From Planctomycetota bacterium (GTDB lineage Bacteria; Planctomycetota; Planctomycetia; Pirellulales; Pirellulaceae), in assembly GCA_963204915.1 (NCBI GenBank), contig CAUJHS010000007.1, positions 1-64,000 of the forward strand: a stretch of 64,000 nt of DNA. The letters run 5' to 3'. Below are positions 1 to 9,700 of this stretch, piece after piece (the first letter of the stretch is position 1; each line of letters begins with the position of its first letter). The notes beneath the pieces are model-generated. The model was given only the letters and a program-made list of their open reading frames with translations. It did not search any database and had not been told where the DNA came from. A program made the translations under genes and the position numbers.

Positions 1-49
1 GGTGCGGATGAAATCCTGTGGCGCGAGGGTGGGTGATTTAGGTAAAAAA

Positions 50-92
50 GGCGTCAGTGAACACGTTGGCGCGTGTTGCTTTCACTGACGCC
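50..92. repeat. Long inverted repeat (hairpin) at the edge of the IS remnant
   Basis: The arms GGCGTCAGTGA (50-60) and TCACTGACGCC (82-92) are perfect complements. Inside them a second short pair, ACACG (61-65) and CGTGT (72-76), encloses a six-base loop. The structure sits 18 bp before the start of the transposase remnant and has no T-run. I therefore read it as a sub-terminal element of the insertion sequence rather than a terminator. That role is an inference; only the symmetry is seen. Confidence 0.5.
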
Positions 93-109
93 TCACTAGG
101 ATTGCTCTG

Positions 110-947
110 ATGAGTACAGCACCCTCGGCGGCCGTGGTCAAGCCAGAACTGCGTGAGAAGTTAGCGGAGTGTCAGCGACAGCTGGAAGAACTCGCGGCGC
201 AGTTGCCCGATGCGCTGGACGATTGGAGCGCGGCGGAGCGGCAGGTGCGGGAGGGAGTGCTTCGCATGGGACGCAGCTTGCTCCAGGCTTGGAGCGATTC
301 GGCGGACCGTAGGGGAGAGGCTCCGCAGTGCGCCGATTGCCAAGAGCGGATGCGGCACAAAGGATTGGTCTCCGGTCAATGGGCGACGACCCTTGGCGCT
401 GTGCAGGTGCGGCGGGCGCGTTATCGCTGCGAGTTCTGCGGACGCGAGACGTATCCTCAGGATGCAGTGTTGCGGTTTGGCGCCCATGCCGTCAGCCGCC
501 CCTTGGCGGAGGTGATCGGCCGTTTGGGCGCCCAGGGCCCTTTCGCACAGGCGCGGCAGAACCTGAAGTGGGACTATTACGTGCATCTGGCGAAGCAGAC
601 GGTCCAGCATGTCTGCGAGGAGGTGGGCGCGAAGCAGCTCGAGCGGGAAGATCAGCAGCGGCGGGCGCTGGCGGCCTTGTCGCCCCAGGAGCAACTGCAG
701 CAACTGCCCGACAGCGACTTGACCCCGGAAAAAGGTTTATGTTTACGCCGATGGCACGATGATCCACACCGAAGGCGATTGGCATGAGATCCGCGTCGCC
801 CGCGCCGCGGCGGTGGACGCCCAGGATGAGGTCTTGGCGGTGGAGCAGCGGGCGCGGTTCCTTTCCTGCCAGGAGTTCGGTTGGCAACTGTTGCTCTTGG
901 CGCGGCGCGTGGGCTACCAGACCAACAAGAACGGAGAACTCTCATGA
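110..947 (+). pseudogene. ISKra4-type transposase, frameshifted and 3'-truncated
   Basis: The first part (110 to about 733) encodes a helical N-terminus followed by a zinc-ribbon-like block (CADC near residue 75, CEFC near residue 107) typical of ISKra4-family transposases. At the A-run near 729-733 the frame is lost. The next frame continues with VYVYADGTMIHTEGDW and runs to about 925, which is the expected continuation of the family, ending after FGWQLLLLARRVGYQ. The catalytic C-terminal half is absent, and the reading runs into the SDR gene that follows. It is a dead remnant. A programmed slip at the A-run is possible in principle, but it would not rescue the missing C-terminus. Confidence 0.75.
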
Positions 948-1679
948 TCCAAGACAAAGATGTGATAATCACCGGCAGGTCATCCGGAATCGGCGAGGCA
1001 GCCGCAAAGCTGCTTGCGAGCAAGGGCGCCAAGGTCGTCCTCGGCGCGCGACGCAAAGACAAGCTGAAGCAGATCGTCCATGAGCTCGAGAAGAACGGCG
1101 GCAGGGCCGCCTACCAGGAGTTGGACGTGACCAAACCATCCGACAACGACAACATTATGAAACTGGCTAACGTAGACCTTTAGCCGTGTCGACGTCATCT
1201 TCCTGAACGCCGGCATCATGCCAAATTCCCCGCTCTCGGCCCTCAAGACCGACGACTGGCAAGAGACCGTCGACGTGAATATCAAGGGCGCCCTCAATGG
1301 CGTCGCGGCCGTGCTGCCGACATTCATCGAGCAGAAGTCGGGGCGCGTCATCGCGACATCGTCGGTGGCCGGGCTCAAGGCCTACTCAGGCGGCGCGGTG
1401 TACGGCGGGACAAAGTGGTTCGTACGCGATCTCATGGAAGTCCTCCGCATGGAGTCTGCTATGAAGGGAACGAACATCGGCACCGCGACGATCTACCTTG
1501 CCGCGATCAACACCGAGTTACTGGGCATGATCAGCCACAAGGAGATGGCCGATGTCATGCAGAACCTGTACGATCGGTTCGGGATTTCGCCGGACCGGTT
1601 CGCGAGCGTCGTGGCGTTCGCAATCGACCAGCCCGAGGACACGACCATCAACGAGTTCACGGTGGGCCCGGCCGGCTAA
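944..1679 (+). pseudogene. Short-chain dehydrogenase/reductase (SDR), frameshifted
   Basis: Classical SDR oxidoreductase, an NAD(P)-dependent cytoplasmic enzyme. The ATG at 944 has a purine-rich site (GGAGAA) just upstream. The Rossmann motif TGRSSGIG lies near residues 10-17, NAG near residue 88, and the catalytic YGGTK (YxxxK) in the second half. An in-frame TAG at about 1181 ends the first part. The second frame resumes with RVDVIFLNAGIM from about 1185 to the TAA near 1679. Roughly one base has been gained or lost between 1160 and 1182, so the gene is broken unless this is a sequencing error. It lies directly against the IS remnant, sharing the ATGA at its start. Confidence 0.75.
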
Positions 1680-1793
1680 CCATAGTAAGGACGGGGTATG
1701 ACGATTCGGCCGTGTCCGCTACGGCAGGTGCGGCCGGTCAAGGCCGACAAATGGAGTCAGATAAAGTTGTCGATCGACGCGACGGAACAGGTT

Positions 1794-1889
1794 ATGGCGA
1801 AATCGCAGCTGGTTTTCGTCCTGACGGCTGGCATTCTTGCGGGCATCGTTTCCTGCGCGTGGAGCGCGCCGGCTCAAAACACGAGCTTT
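1794..1889 (+). pseudogene. Fragment: signal peptide of an unknown secreted protein
   Basis: The short frame starting MAKSQLVFVLTAG has a hydrophobic core and an Ala-x-Ser-Ala-Pro-Ala-Gln end like a signal peptidase I site. After about 32 residues it turns into sequence that belongs to the opposite strand. Only the export signal of some lost gene is left. The body of the protein is absent, so its function cannot be named. Confidence 0.35.
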
Positions 1890-1895
1890 GATCTT

Positions 1896-2060
1896 GAGCA
1901 CTTGCACCGCAGGCGTCTTGAACGAGGGTAAAATGTCGACCGGGATGCGGCCGAGTGTGACGTAGCCGATCACGACGATCAGCAAGCAGAAGATTGCCTG
2001 CTCCTGTTGAAATGCGAGGGAACAAACCTCCCCACTATCGCGGATGTTTATCCACTCCAT
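1896..2060 (-). pseudogene. Fragment: N-terminus of an RND-type efflux permease
   Basis: On the minus strand the first 55 codons read like the start of an RND (AcrB-like) inner-membrane permease. A first transmembrane segment (LLIVVIGYVTL) is followed by RIPVDILPSFKTPAVQVL, close to the family's L-P-V-D-x-x-P...P-x-V-x-V pattern. The homology stops abruptly around 1896, where the plus-strand signal-peptide fragment begins. The two fragments are joined head to head, a deletion or rearrangement scar. Confidence 0.4.
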
Positions 2061-2161
2061 GTGGCGGTTGACGGGCCAGGCAGGGGAATATTAGGGTTGG
2101 GACATCTCATTAGTCGTCGCTTATCGAGCGCGGCGGCATCCTTTGCTGGAGAGCTTCTGAA

Positions 2162-5100
2162 GTGACGACTCCCAAACGACAGCGTCTTCGCGCGCCGCTT
2201 TCGCGACCAAAGAGTGTGCGGCCTTCGACGATCAAAGCCATGAGGCGGCGCAGCTTGCGTCTCGAATCCATGGAAGCGCGCCGCGTGTTGGCGACGTTTC
2301 TCGTCCCCGGCGACTACGCCACCATTCAAGCGGCGCTCGACGCCGCGGCGGCCGCGCCCGGCGAGGATGTCGTCGAGGTGTCCGTCGGGACGTATGACGA
2401 GAACCCCGTCATCGACGACGCCGCTGGCGTAACGCTCCGCGGCGCCGCCTCCAACTCGGCGGGCGTGGTCATTCACGGCGGCGGACGGGACGATGTGCTG
2501 ACCGTGCGGCTGAACGCGGCTGTCTCGCTCGAAAACCTCTGGATCACCGGTGGCGGAAATTCCCAGGATCAAAACGACCCTGCCGCAGGTCGCGGGATGA
2601 ACGTCTCCGGCGCCGGTCAACTTTCGCTCCGCGCCGTCAATGTCGTGGAGAACCTTACCGGCGGCTTGGTGGCCGAGAACGCAAGCCGAGCCGGCACGGT
2701 GCAGGTAGACGGTGGAAACTTCTCGGATAACCGAAACGGGATCTTTGTGCGGGGGTTCAACTCTGTCGAGATCTCCGGCGTCGAAGTGCATCGCAGTCGG
2801 TTGAACGGCCTGTACGTTGACAACTCGGGAGATGTGTCGGTAAACGCCAGCCGATTCGTCGGGAGCACGGACAACGGGATCGATCTGCGCGGCGTCGGTC
2901 ACGCGACCTTGAGCAACGTCACCGTGGACGCCAATGGCCAGAACGTCGTCAGCGGAATATTCCTGGAAGGAGCGGCGTCCGTCGCCATTGACAACAGCGC
3001 CTTCACCGCCAGCGCAGGGCCGGGTTTGGTCATCAGGAACGTGGCCGGCGAAACTCGCCTCGTCGACGTGCTCTCGGAGAACAACCGCGGCCGCGCGATC
3101 TTTTTAGACAACGTCGGCACGCGGGGGCCGGTGACGATTTCCGGCGGCGCCTACAACGGCAATGACGGCGGCGGGCTCCATTTTCGGGACGCTGGCCCGA
3201 TCGCCATCGACGGAGCGCAATTCTCAAGCAACGGTCCCTACGGCAACTCTTCCGGCGGCGGCGTAAAAATCGAAGGCAGCGCGGCGGCCCCGATCACGAT
3301 CAGCAACGTAGTCGTGAAAGATAACGTGGCGGCCTATCACGGCGGAGGCGTCTACATCGATGTTCCGGGCGATTCGGCCAATCGAACCATCATTCGTGAT
3401 TCCACCATCACGGGAAACGAGGCAGGTTGGAGCCAGACGGCCAGCAGCGGCGGAGGCGTCTTTTTCGCGGACGCCGCTGGCTACGCAGCCATCGATCGGA
3501 CCGTTATTGCGGGCAACCGCTCGCTCAACCAGAACGGCGGCGGCGTAAAGACCGTCGGCCGTCTCGCGTTGTTCGACTCCACGATTTCAGGAAACTCCGC
3601 GGCGATCAGCGGCGGCGGCATTGAGGTGACCGGCGGTCCGTTGGAAGTTTACCGCAGCACGGTGTCCGGCAATTCGGCGCTTCAGGGAGGCGGCATCGCC
3701 GCCTATGGAGCGACGACGATTCACAACAGCACGCTCTCGGGCAATACCGCCAGCAACGGAGGGGGCGGACTGGCGTTCGAGGCGCGTTCTTCGTCGCTCG
3801 CCCTCACTCATTCCACGATCGCAGCGAACATCGCTCCGCAAGGCGGAGGGATGTCCGTCATCTCCAGCGACGCTCGGGTAGGGCACACGCTGATCGCCGG
3901 CAACACGGCCAATCAATATACGGGCGAGGTCCAAGGCTTTATCACCACCACGGGTTACAACCTGGTCGGCGAGGTAACGCCCAATGCCGGCTTTTTCCAT
4001 CCGACGGACCGAGCAGGACCTGTCGGGCAGCCGATTGACGCCCGGATCGGGCCGTTGGCCGACAACGGCGGTCTGACGCAGACGCATGCGCTGCTGGCGG
4101 GAAGCCCGGCGGTTGACGCAGGCAACCCGCAAAGCACGCTCGCAGTCGATCAGCGCCGCCAGGCGAGGCCGTTTGACGGAGACGGCGACAGCGTCGCGCG
4201 GATTGACATCGGCGCCTTCGAGGCGCAAACCGTTCTTCACCAGCGGCCTCTGGCCGTTGACGACACGTATACGACCAATGAAGACGACGCGCTCACCACT
4301 CCGGCGCCGGGCGTCCTGCAAAACGATTCCGACCCCGCCGGCGGAACGCTGACGGCCGAGATCGTCAGGCAAGCCGCGCACGGCGTTGTGACGCTAGCCG
4401 CCGACGGATCTTTCACTTACACGCCCAGGGGCGATTACCACGGCTTGGATTCGTTTATTTATCGCGCCTTCAACGGCACGGCGTATAGCGAACAGGCGAC
4501 GGTGACGCTCACCGTCAATCCAGTGAACGATCCTCCCGTCGCCAACGATGACGCGATCACCGTCCGTGAAGGCGGGAACAACCGATTCTCCGGTCCCGAA
4601 CAATTGGATCAGAGCAACACGACGCGGACATACCAATTCAACGCCGCCTCGCTGGACATTCAGCAAGACGTCGTTCCGGATAAGTCAGGCCGGCTGGAGC
4701 GGGTTGAGGTCTATATCGGGCAATTTACCGATCCGGGCCGCGTGCTCGATTTCTTTGTCGCCGAGGGAGGGCCGTGGAAGTCAAACCTTTTCGCGTTCCG
4801 CCAACAGTTCACGATGACCGCCGAGGATTTCGACGGCTGGTACTCGATCGATGTTTCCGAGGCCAACATCCAACTGACGCCTGGCGAGCGGTTCACACTG
4901 GGATTCCGGAGCACCGGGAGTCCGGACATGTTCGTGCTCGGCTCCTCGGTGAAAAACGACGGCGATCTTTATCCCGACGGCGAACTTTGGGTGAATGGAG
5001 CGCCCTACCGGCCCAGCGGATTCGGTTACGATCTGGCGTTTCGCACTTACGTCGTCGATGGGCAACCGGAGTCGGTAATGGCCAACGACACGGACCGCGA

Positions 5101-6301
5101 CTCGCCTCCAGATAGTTTGCACGTCGAAACGACGCCGGTCGTGCCTCCCCAGCACGCGGCGAGTTTCGTGCTCAACGCCGACGGCACATTCATCTACACG
5201 CATGACGGCAGCGAGACGACGTCCGACAGCTTTGTCTATCGCCTCGTGGACGCCTCGGGCGCGAGTGACCTGGCCACCGTCTCGATTACCGTGGCCCCGG
5301 TCAACGATGCGCCTACCGCTGCGGACGACAGCGCAACGACGGACGAAGATCAGGCGGCCACGATCGACCTGCTTGCCAACGACAACGACATGGACGGCGA
5401 TTCGCTGACGATCTCCCACATCGGCGCTCCCGCACATGGCGCGGTAACGCCGGGAGCGGACGGCCTTGTCACCTACACGCCCAATGCAAACTATTACGGC
5501 GAAGACAGCTTCACCTATACGATTTCGGACGGAAACGGCGCCGTCGCTACGGCCACGGTACGCGTGACAGTGCGTCCGGTGAATGACGATCCGACCGTGA
5601 CGGACGCCGTCTTCGCCATCGAGGAGAACGTTGCCGACGGGGCCGAGGTCGGCCGCGTGCAAGCTTTGGACGTCGACGGCGACGTTCTGACTTACGCGCT
5701 CCGCGGCGCGGATGCGGCCGCATTCGCAATCGACGCGCTTACGGGGGAGATCTCTGTGGCTGATTCTTCGCTCCTCGACTTTGAGACGCAGCCGCAATTT
5801 GACTTTTTTGTGGATGTGTCCGACCGCGCGGGCGCTCAGGCGACAGCCAACGTGCACATTGATCTAATCGATGTGCTGGAGGTGGCCATTGACGTGGCGC
5901 CGGACGACCCCAACAACACCGTCAATCTGGGCGCGAAGGAAATCGAAGTCGCTATCCTCGGGGCCGTAAACTTTGATCCGCTTGCGGCGATCGACTTGGC
6001 GTCGCTCCGGCTCCGGGCTCTGGATTCCTCGCCCGGCGCGGGCGTCACATCCCACCGCAAGCACGGCCTCCAGTACCAGCAGCGCGACGTCAACGGCGAC
6101 GGTGTGCTGGACCTCGTCGTTCGCTTCAAGACATCGGAAACCGGTCTGCAAACTGGCGACACCGTAGTGCGTTTAGAGGGCAACTTGCTGCGCGAATACG
6201 GAAGCGAAGCATTCGCCATCGACCAAGCGATCAACGTTGTCAGCGGGGGCGATGGGAAGGGCGGCGGCAAAGGAAACGGCAAAGGGAACAAAAGTCAATG
6301 A
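2162..6301 (+). CDS. Giant surface protein: beta-helix plus cadherin-like domains
   Basis: Predicted secreted or cell-surface protein of 1379 residues. The planctomycete N-terminal signature LRLESMEARRVLA lies at about residues 32-44. It is followed by a long right-handed parallel beta-helix (about 46-620, many G-x-x-N/S turns), a choice-of-anchor-Q-like block (LADNGGLTQTHALLAGSPAVD, about 630-690), and Ig/cadherin-like VNPVNDPPVANDDA repeats (about 700-800 and 1040-1140). A cadherin-type repeat (about 1150-1240) precedes a Gly/Lys-rich tail. The GTG at 2162 is chosen because GGAG precedes it by about 10 bases; an ATG at 2240 is possible but would leave a very short leader. Such proteins usually act in adhesion or as wall or outer-membrane structure; the precise role is not shown. 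Confidence 0.85.
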   Translation: MTTPKRQRLRAPLSRPKSVRPSTIKAMRRRSLRLESMEARRVLATFLVPGDYATIQAALDAAAAAPGEDVVEVSVGTYDENPVIDDAAGVTLRGAASNSAGVVIHGGGRDDVLTVRLNAAVSLENLWITGGGNSQDQNDPAAGRGMNVSGAGQLSLRAVNVVENLTGGLVAENASRAGTVQVDGGNFSDNRNGIFVRGFNSVEISGVEVHRSRLNGLYVDNSGDVSVNASRFVGSTDNGIDLRGVGHATLSNVTVDANGQNVVSGIFLEGAASVAIDNSAFTASAGPGLVIRNVAGETRLVDVLSENNRGRAIFLDNVGTRGPVTISGGAYNGNDGGGLHFRDAGPIAIDGAQFSSNGPYGNSSGGGVKIEGSAAAPITISNVVVKDNVAAYHGGGVYIDVPGDSANRTIIRDSTITGNEAGWSQTASSGGGVFFADAAGYAAIDRTVIAGNRSLNQNGGGVKTVGRLALFDSTISGNSAAISGGGIEVTGGPLEVYRSTVSGNSALQGGGIAAYGATTIHNSTLSGNTASNGGGGLAFEARSSSLALTHSTIAANIAPQGGGMSVISSDARVGHTLIAGNTANQYTGEVQGFITTTGYNLVGEVTPNAGFFHPTDRAGPVGQPIDARIGPLADNGGLTQTHALLAGSPAVDAGNPQSTLAVDQRRQARPFDGDGDSVARIDIGAFEAQTVLHQRPLAVDDTYTTNEDDALTTPAPGVLQNDSDPAGGTLTAEIVRQAAHGVVTLAADGSFTYTPRGDYHGLDSFIYRAFNGTAYSEQATVTLTVNPVNDPPVANDDAITVREGGNNRFSGPEQLDQSNTTRTYQFNAASLDIQQDVVPDKSGRLERVEVYIGQFTDPGRVLDFFVAEGGPWKSNLFAFRQQFTMTAEDFDGWYSIDVSEANIQLTPGERFTLGFRSTGSPDMFVLGSSVKNDGDLYPDGELWVNGAPYRPSGFGYDLAFRTYVVDGQPESVMANDTDRDSPPDSLHVETTPVVPPQHAASFVLNADGTFIYTHDGSETTSDSFVYRLVDASGASDLATVSITVAPVNDAPTAADDSATTDEDQAATIDLLANDNDMDGDSLTISHIGAPAHGAVTPGADGLVTYTPNANYYGEDSFTYTISDGNGAVATATVRVTVRPVNDDPTVTDAVFAIEENVADGAEVGRVQALDVDGDVLTYALRGADAAAFAIDALTGEISVADSSLLDFETQPQFDFFVDVSDRAGAQATANVHIDLIDVLEVAIDVAPDDPNNTVNLGAKEIEVAILGAVNFDPLAAIDLASLRLRALDSSPGAGVTSHRKHGLQYQQRDVNGDGVLDLVVRFKTSETGLQTGDTVVRLEGNLLREYGSEAFAIDQAINVVSGGDGKGGGKGNGKGNKSQ

Positions 6302-6748
6302 TCGTCTGTGCCCCGCCAGTCAGCACTCCTGCACGTTCAGTAGCTTCTTGTCGCGGGTGTCTCTAAGATTTTTCTACGTCATCCGCATTATGCCGGATGT
6401 GTGGGTAGAGGTCGACCACTACCGCGGCAACCTGCGAGAGTACTCCGTAAAGCAAGGCGTCCGCCTCGTGCTCAAGCACTTGGACTGTCCTTCCAATTGG
6501 TGCACCACGCAGCGGTCCAGTGAATGCAGCGTGTTAACCATTAGTCGCCGGACGCTCGACAAGATCTAAGTCTTGCCCCGCGCTTGACTTGCCGTCCTCA
6601 CTCAAGCCCTGGCCCGCGCCGCGCCAAACTGTTGATGAGTCAGATTCTGAGCGGGTTGATCAGTCAAACGAGGGGAATTAAGCTTCTATTTGCGTTCTCG
6701 AAGTTGACCCCGCCTGCGGGCTTTTCCTCTTCCCCATAGCCTTCTCTC
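6302..6748. other. Intergenic, 447 bp, no supported gene
   Basis: No reading frame here resembles a known family or has a convincing ribosome site. No insertion sequence or terminator was recognised. It probably contains the promoter of the Rhs gene, but no clear -35/-10 pair was identified. Confidence 0.5.
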
Positions 6749-9700
6749 ATGTCGCAAGCCCTTTTTAGGACACGCTCACCTCGTCGCTTTCGGCCTTCGC
6801 GTTTGCTCCGTATCGAGTTGCTGGAGCATCGCCAACTCTTGAATGTTGATTGGCGCAATCCTGCCGACGCATTGGACGCCTCCGCGGATCAAAAGATTGA
6901 CGTGGCGGATTTGCTGGCGATCGTCACCGAGGTGCGCGCCAACGGGTTTCGCCGACTGCCCGAAACGCGGCCTGAGGGCGCCATCTATGTCGATACCGAT
7001 GGCGATGGCGTTTCCAGCGCTAATGATCTCCTGGTCTGTATTTCCGTGCTTCGGCAAGGCGAGTTAACCGGAGCGCTGCGAAGCGTGCAGGAAGGCGCTT
7101 CCGTGGCGACCGAAACATTGGTCGTCATCACGGTTGGTCAGCCATCCGGCACGCGCACTTATCGATTGGAGCTGGATCCAACCTTCGATGAGACGACCTC
7201 GCCGGTGCCCGACCGTATCAACATATATGTGGTGGATCGCCAGAGTCCTGGCGTGACGTTGCTCGACCGGGGCGTTCCTGGGACATCGGTCTTCTCTTTG
7301 ACCGGCAGCGGCGTCGAAACCGTCGCAGGGCTATCGCAATGGGACGGATCGGTGCTGGAATTAGATTTGACCCGCGCCGCTGGCGGCGGCGACACGGCTC
7401 TGCTTGTGGTGCAAGTGCTTGGCGGCGACACGGCCACCGGCACGCGCACCACCGTGAAGCCGCTGTCCAATGTGGTGAATCCTTCGGCAACGCCCGCGCC
7501 GTTTACGCCGCAGGCTTCGGAGGAGCCTGGCGCCGCGGCGAGCCTCACGGGCTACCAGCCGACGTCGATGCTTCAGCCCCAGATCGCCAACGTGCGCTAC
7601 GGCGCCGGCGACGGCCGGTACGAGGCGGACCTCCGCGTCTCGAATGTCGGCGGCGCCGTCGACCGGAATGTGCTCGTCGCCGTTGATGGCTTGCCGGCAG
7701 GCGCGACGCTGCAAAACGCTTCGGGAACGACGACCGACGGGCGGCCTTATGTCAATCTGGCGCCCGCCGTCGCGGGAGCGTCGCTGGAAGTCGGCGCGAC
7801 GACCGGCCCAGTGCGGCTTCAATTCGACAACCCTGGAGGCGCGCGTTTCACGTTTCAACTTGAAGCTCTCGCGCTGACTGGATCGCCGCTAGTAATCGAC
7901 ACAATACCGGAACTGACAGTGCATCCCGGGCGCCGGCTCGAATTCCCGCTGACCGCCGCCGGAGGCACGGCTGGGGCGCCGTTGACATTCACGGTCGACA
8001 TAACGAACCTCTCCCATGGTTTGCCCACGGGCAAAATTAAGGGGCAGGGCAAGTTGATCTTCGAGCCGACGATCGCCGAGGTAGGAACCTACACGTTCGA
8101 CGTGTTGGCTCATAATGGGCAGCAGACCGCGCGACAGACCGTCACACTCAACGTGACCCCGGACCCTGAAACCAGCACGCGTCTCTTTGGTCAGGTGCGC
8201 GACACGCAAGGCAACGTTCTGGCGGGCGTGCCGGTGAAACTCGGCAGCCGTCAGACCACTACAAGCGACGATGGGAGCTTTGTGCTGGAGGATATTCCGG
8301 TCGACCTTATGGGAGTCAACCTCGAGGTGTCCGGCTCGGTAATGGGACCGGCCTATCGCGATATTAAGCAATTCGTCAACACGCTCATGGACCCTCACGA
8401 GGGCTTGGTGCAAGAAATCCAGGTGGGCGAACGGAACGACATCATCCGCCCGGTCTATGTTCCCAAGATCGATATCGATCAAGGCGTAATAATCAATCCT
8501 GACGTCGAAACGATCGTCACCAACCCGAACTTGCCGGGTGTTCAATTGACAATTCCCGTCGGTGGCTTGAGGACCCTCGACCGAGAGTTGTTCCAAGGAA
8601 CGATCTACCTGACCGAAGTGGCGACCGAGTTTGCAGAAGTCCCGCCGGATCCTTCGGAGCGCACGACCTCGATTCTGCGGATCGACGCCAGCGACAGTGT
8701 CGTCTTCGGCTCTTCCGCGCCGCTGCGGTTGCCGAACGAGTACGGCTTTCGGCCGGGCGAAGACAACCTAGAGCTCGGACCTCCCCGTGGCAACGCGAGC
8801 TTAAATCCATTCCAGGGTGTCACCGCCGGCGATAGCGGATCCCCGTCGGGCGGTTTTGTGGAAACGCCTCCCGGCGAAGGCGTCATGGGCACGGGTGAGC
8901 ATGCCATCAAACAGAACTTTCCCTTCTTCATCGACAAGCATGACGAAGCCAAGAACAAGGATAAAATCCCTGAGTGCCCCTGCCCTCCTTGCGGCGAGTC
9001 GTGCCAGGTCAACTCGGAGATCGACCTGCACTCCGGCAGTTTCCGCGAAATGCACGACTTGGTGTCCTACCAATCGCAAGGCGTCTCACGAGGTATTCGC
9101 CTGACCTACAACAGCGAATGGGCCGATCCGCGGCCAATCGTGCACCTCTCGACCATCAGCTTGTTCCTCCCGCAGCCCCAGGTTATTGCGGCCGATCCCA
9201 GCACCGTGCGCTTCCTGGCAACGCTGGAAACGCGCGTAGCGAACGCTTTTGGGGGAGCATTCACGATCCAGGCGCCCGGCGCTGACGGAGGAACTCAGAA
9301 CCTTCACGGAGGGGAAAACGCCTGGCGGTACACCGACGACCAATTGCTAAACTCCCACGGAGCTGTTTTCGCGCTCCAACTCGATCTGCGCGGGCTTCCT
9401 TCGGGCATCTATCCACGCGACAGCGCTGCGAGCGTCGTACATCAGGGCGAGTCTGGGTGGATCGGCTTGACCGAGGACTTGGAATTCCTGAAACCCTCGG
9501 ACAACACGCTCGTCCACATCAACGAAATTCATAGCCCCTTCGGCGCCGGCTGGAGCATGCAAGGCTTACAAAAGATCGTCTCAACGCCCGAAGGAGCGGT
9601 GATCCTTATCGATGGCGGAGGCGGCGAATGGGTTTTTCAGCGATCGACCGAAACCACCTACGCCAGCCCGCCCGGAGACTTCACTTTCCTGGAGAAATTG

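Noticed and set aside
2048..2902. 284-residue minus-strand frame opposite the beta-helix protein
   Set aside because: It lies antisense to a clearly coding beta-helix region and has no recognisable features.
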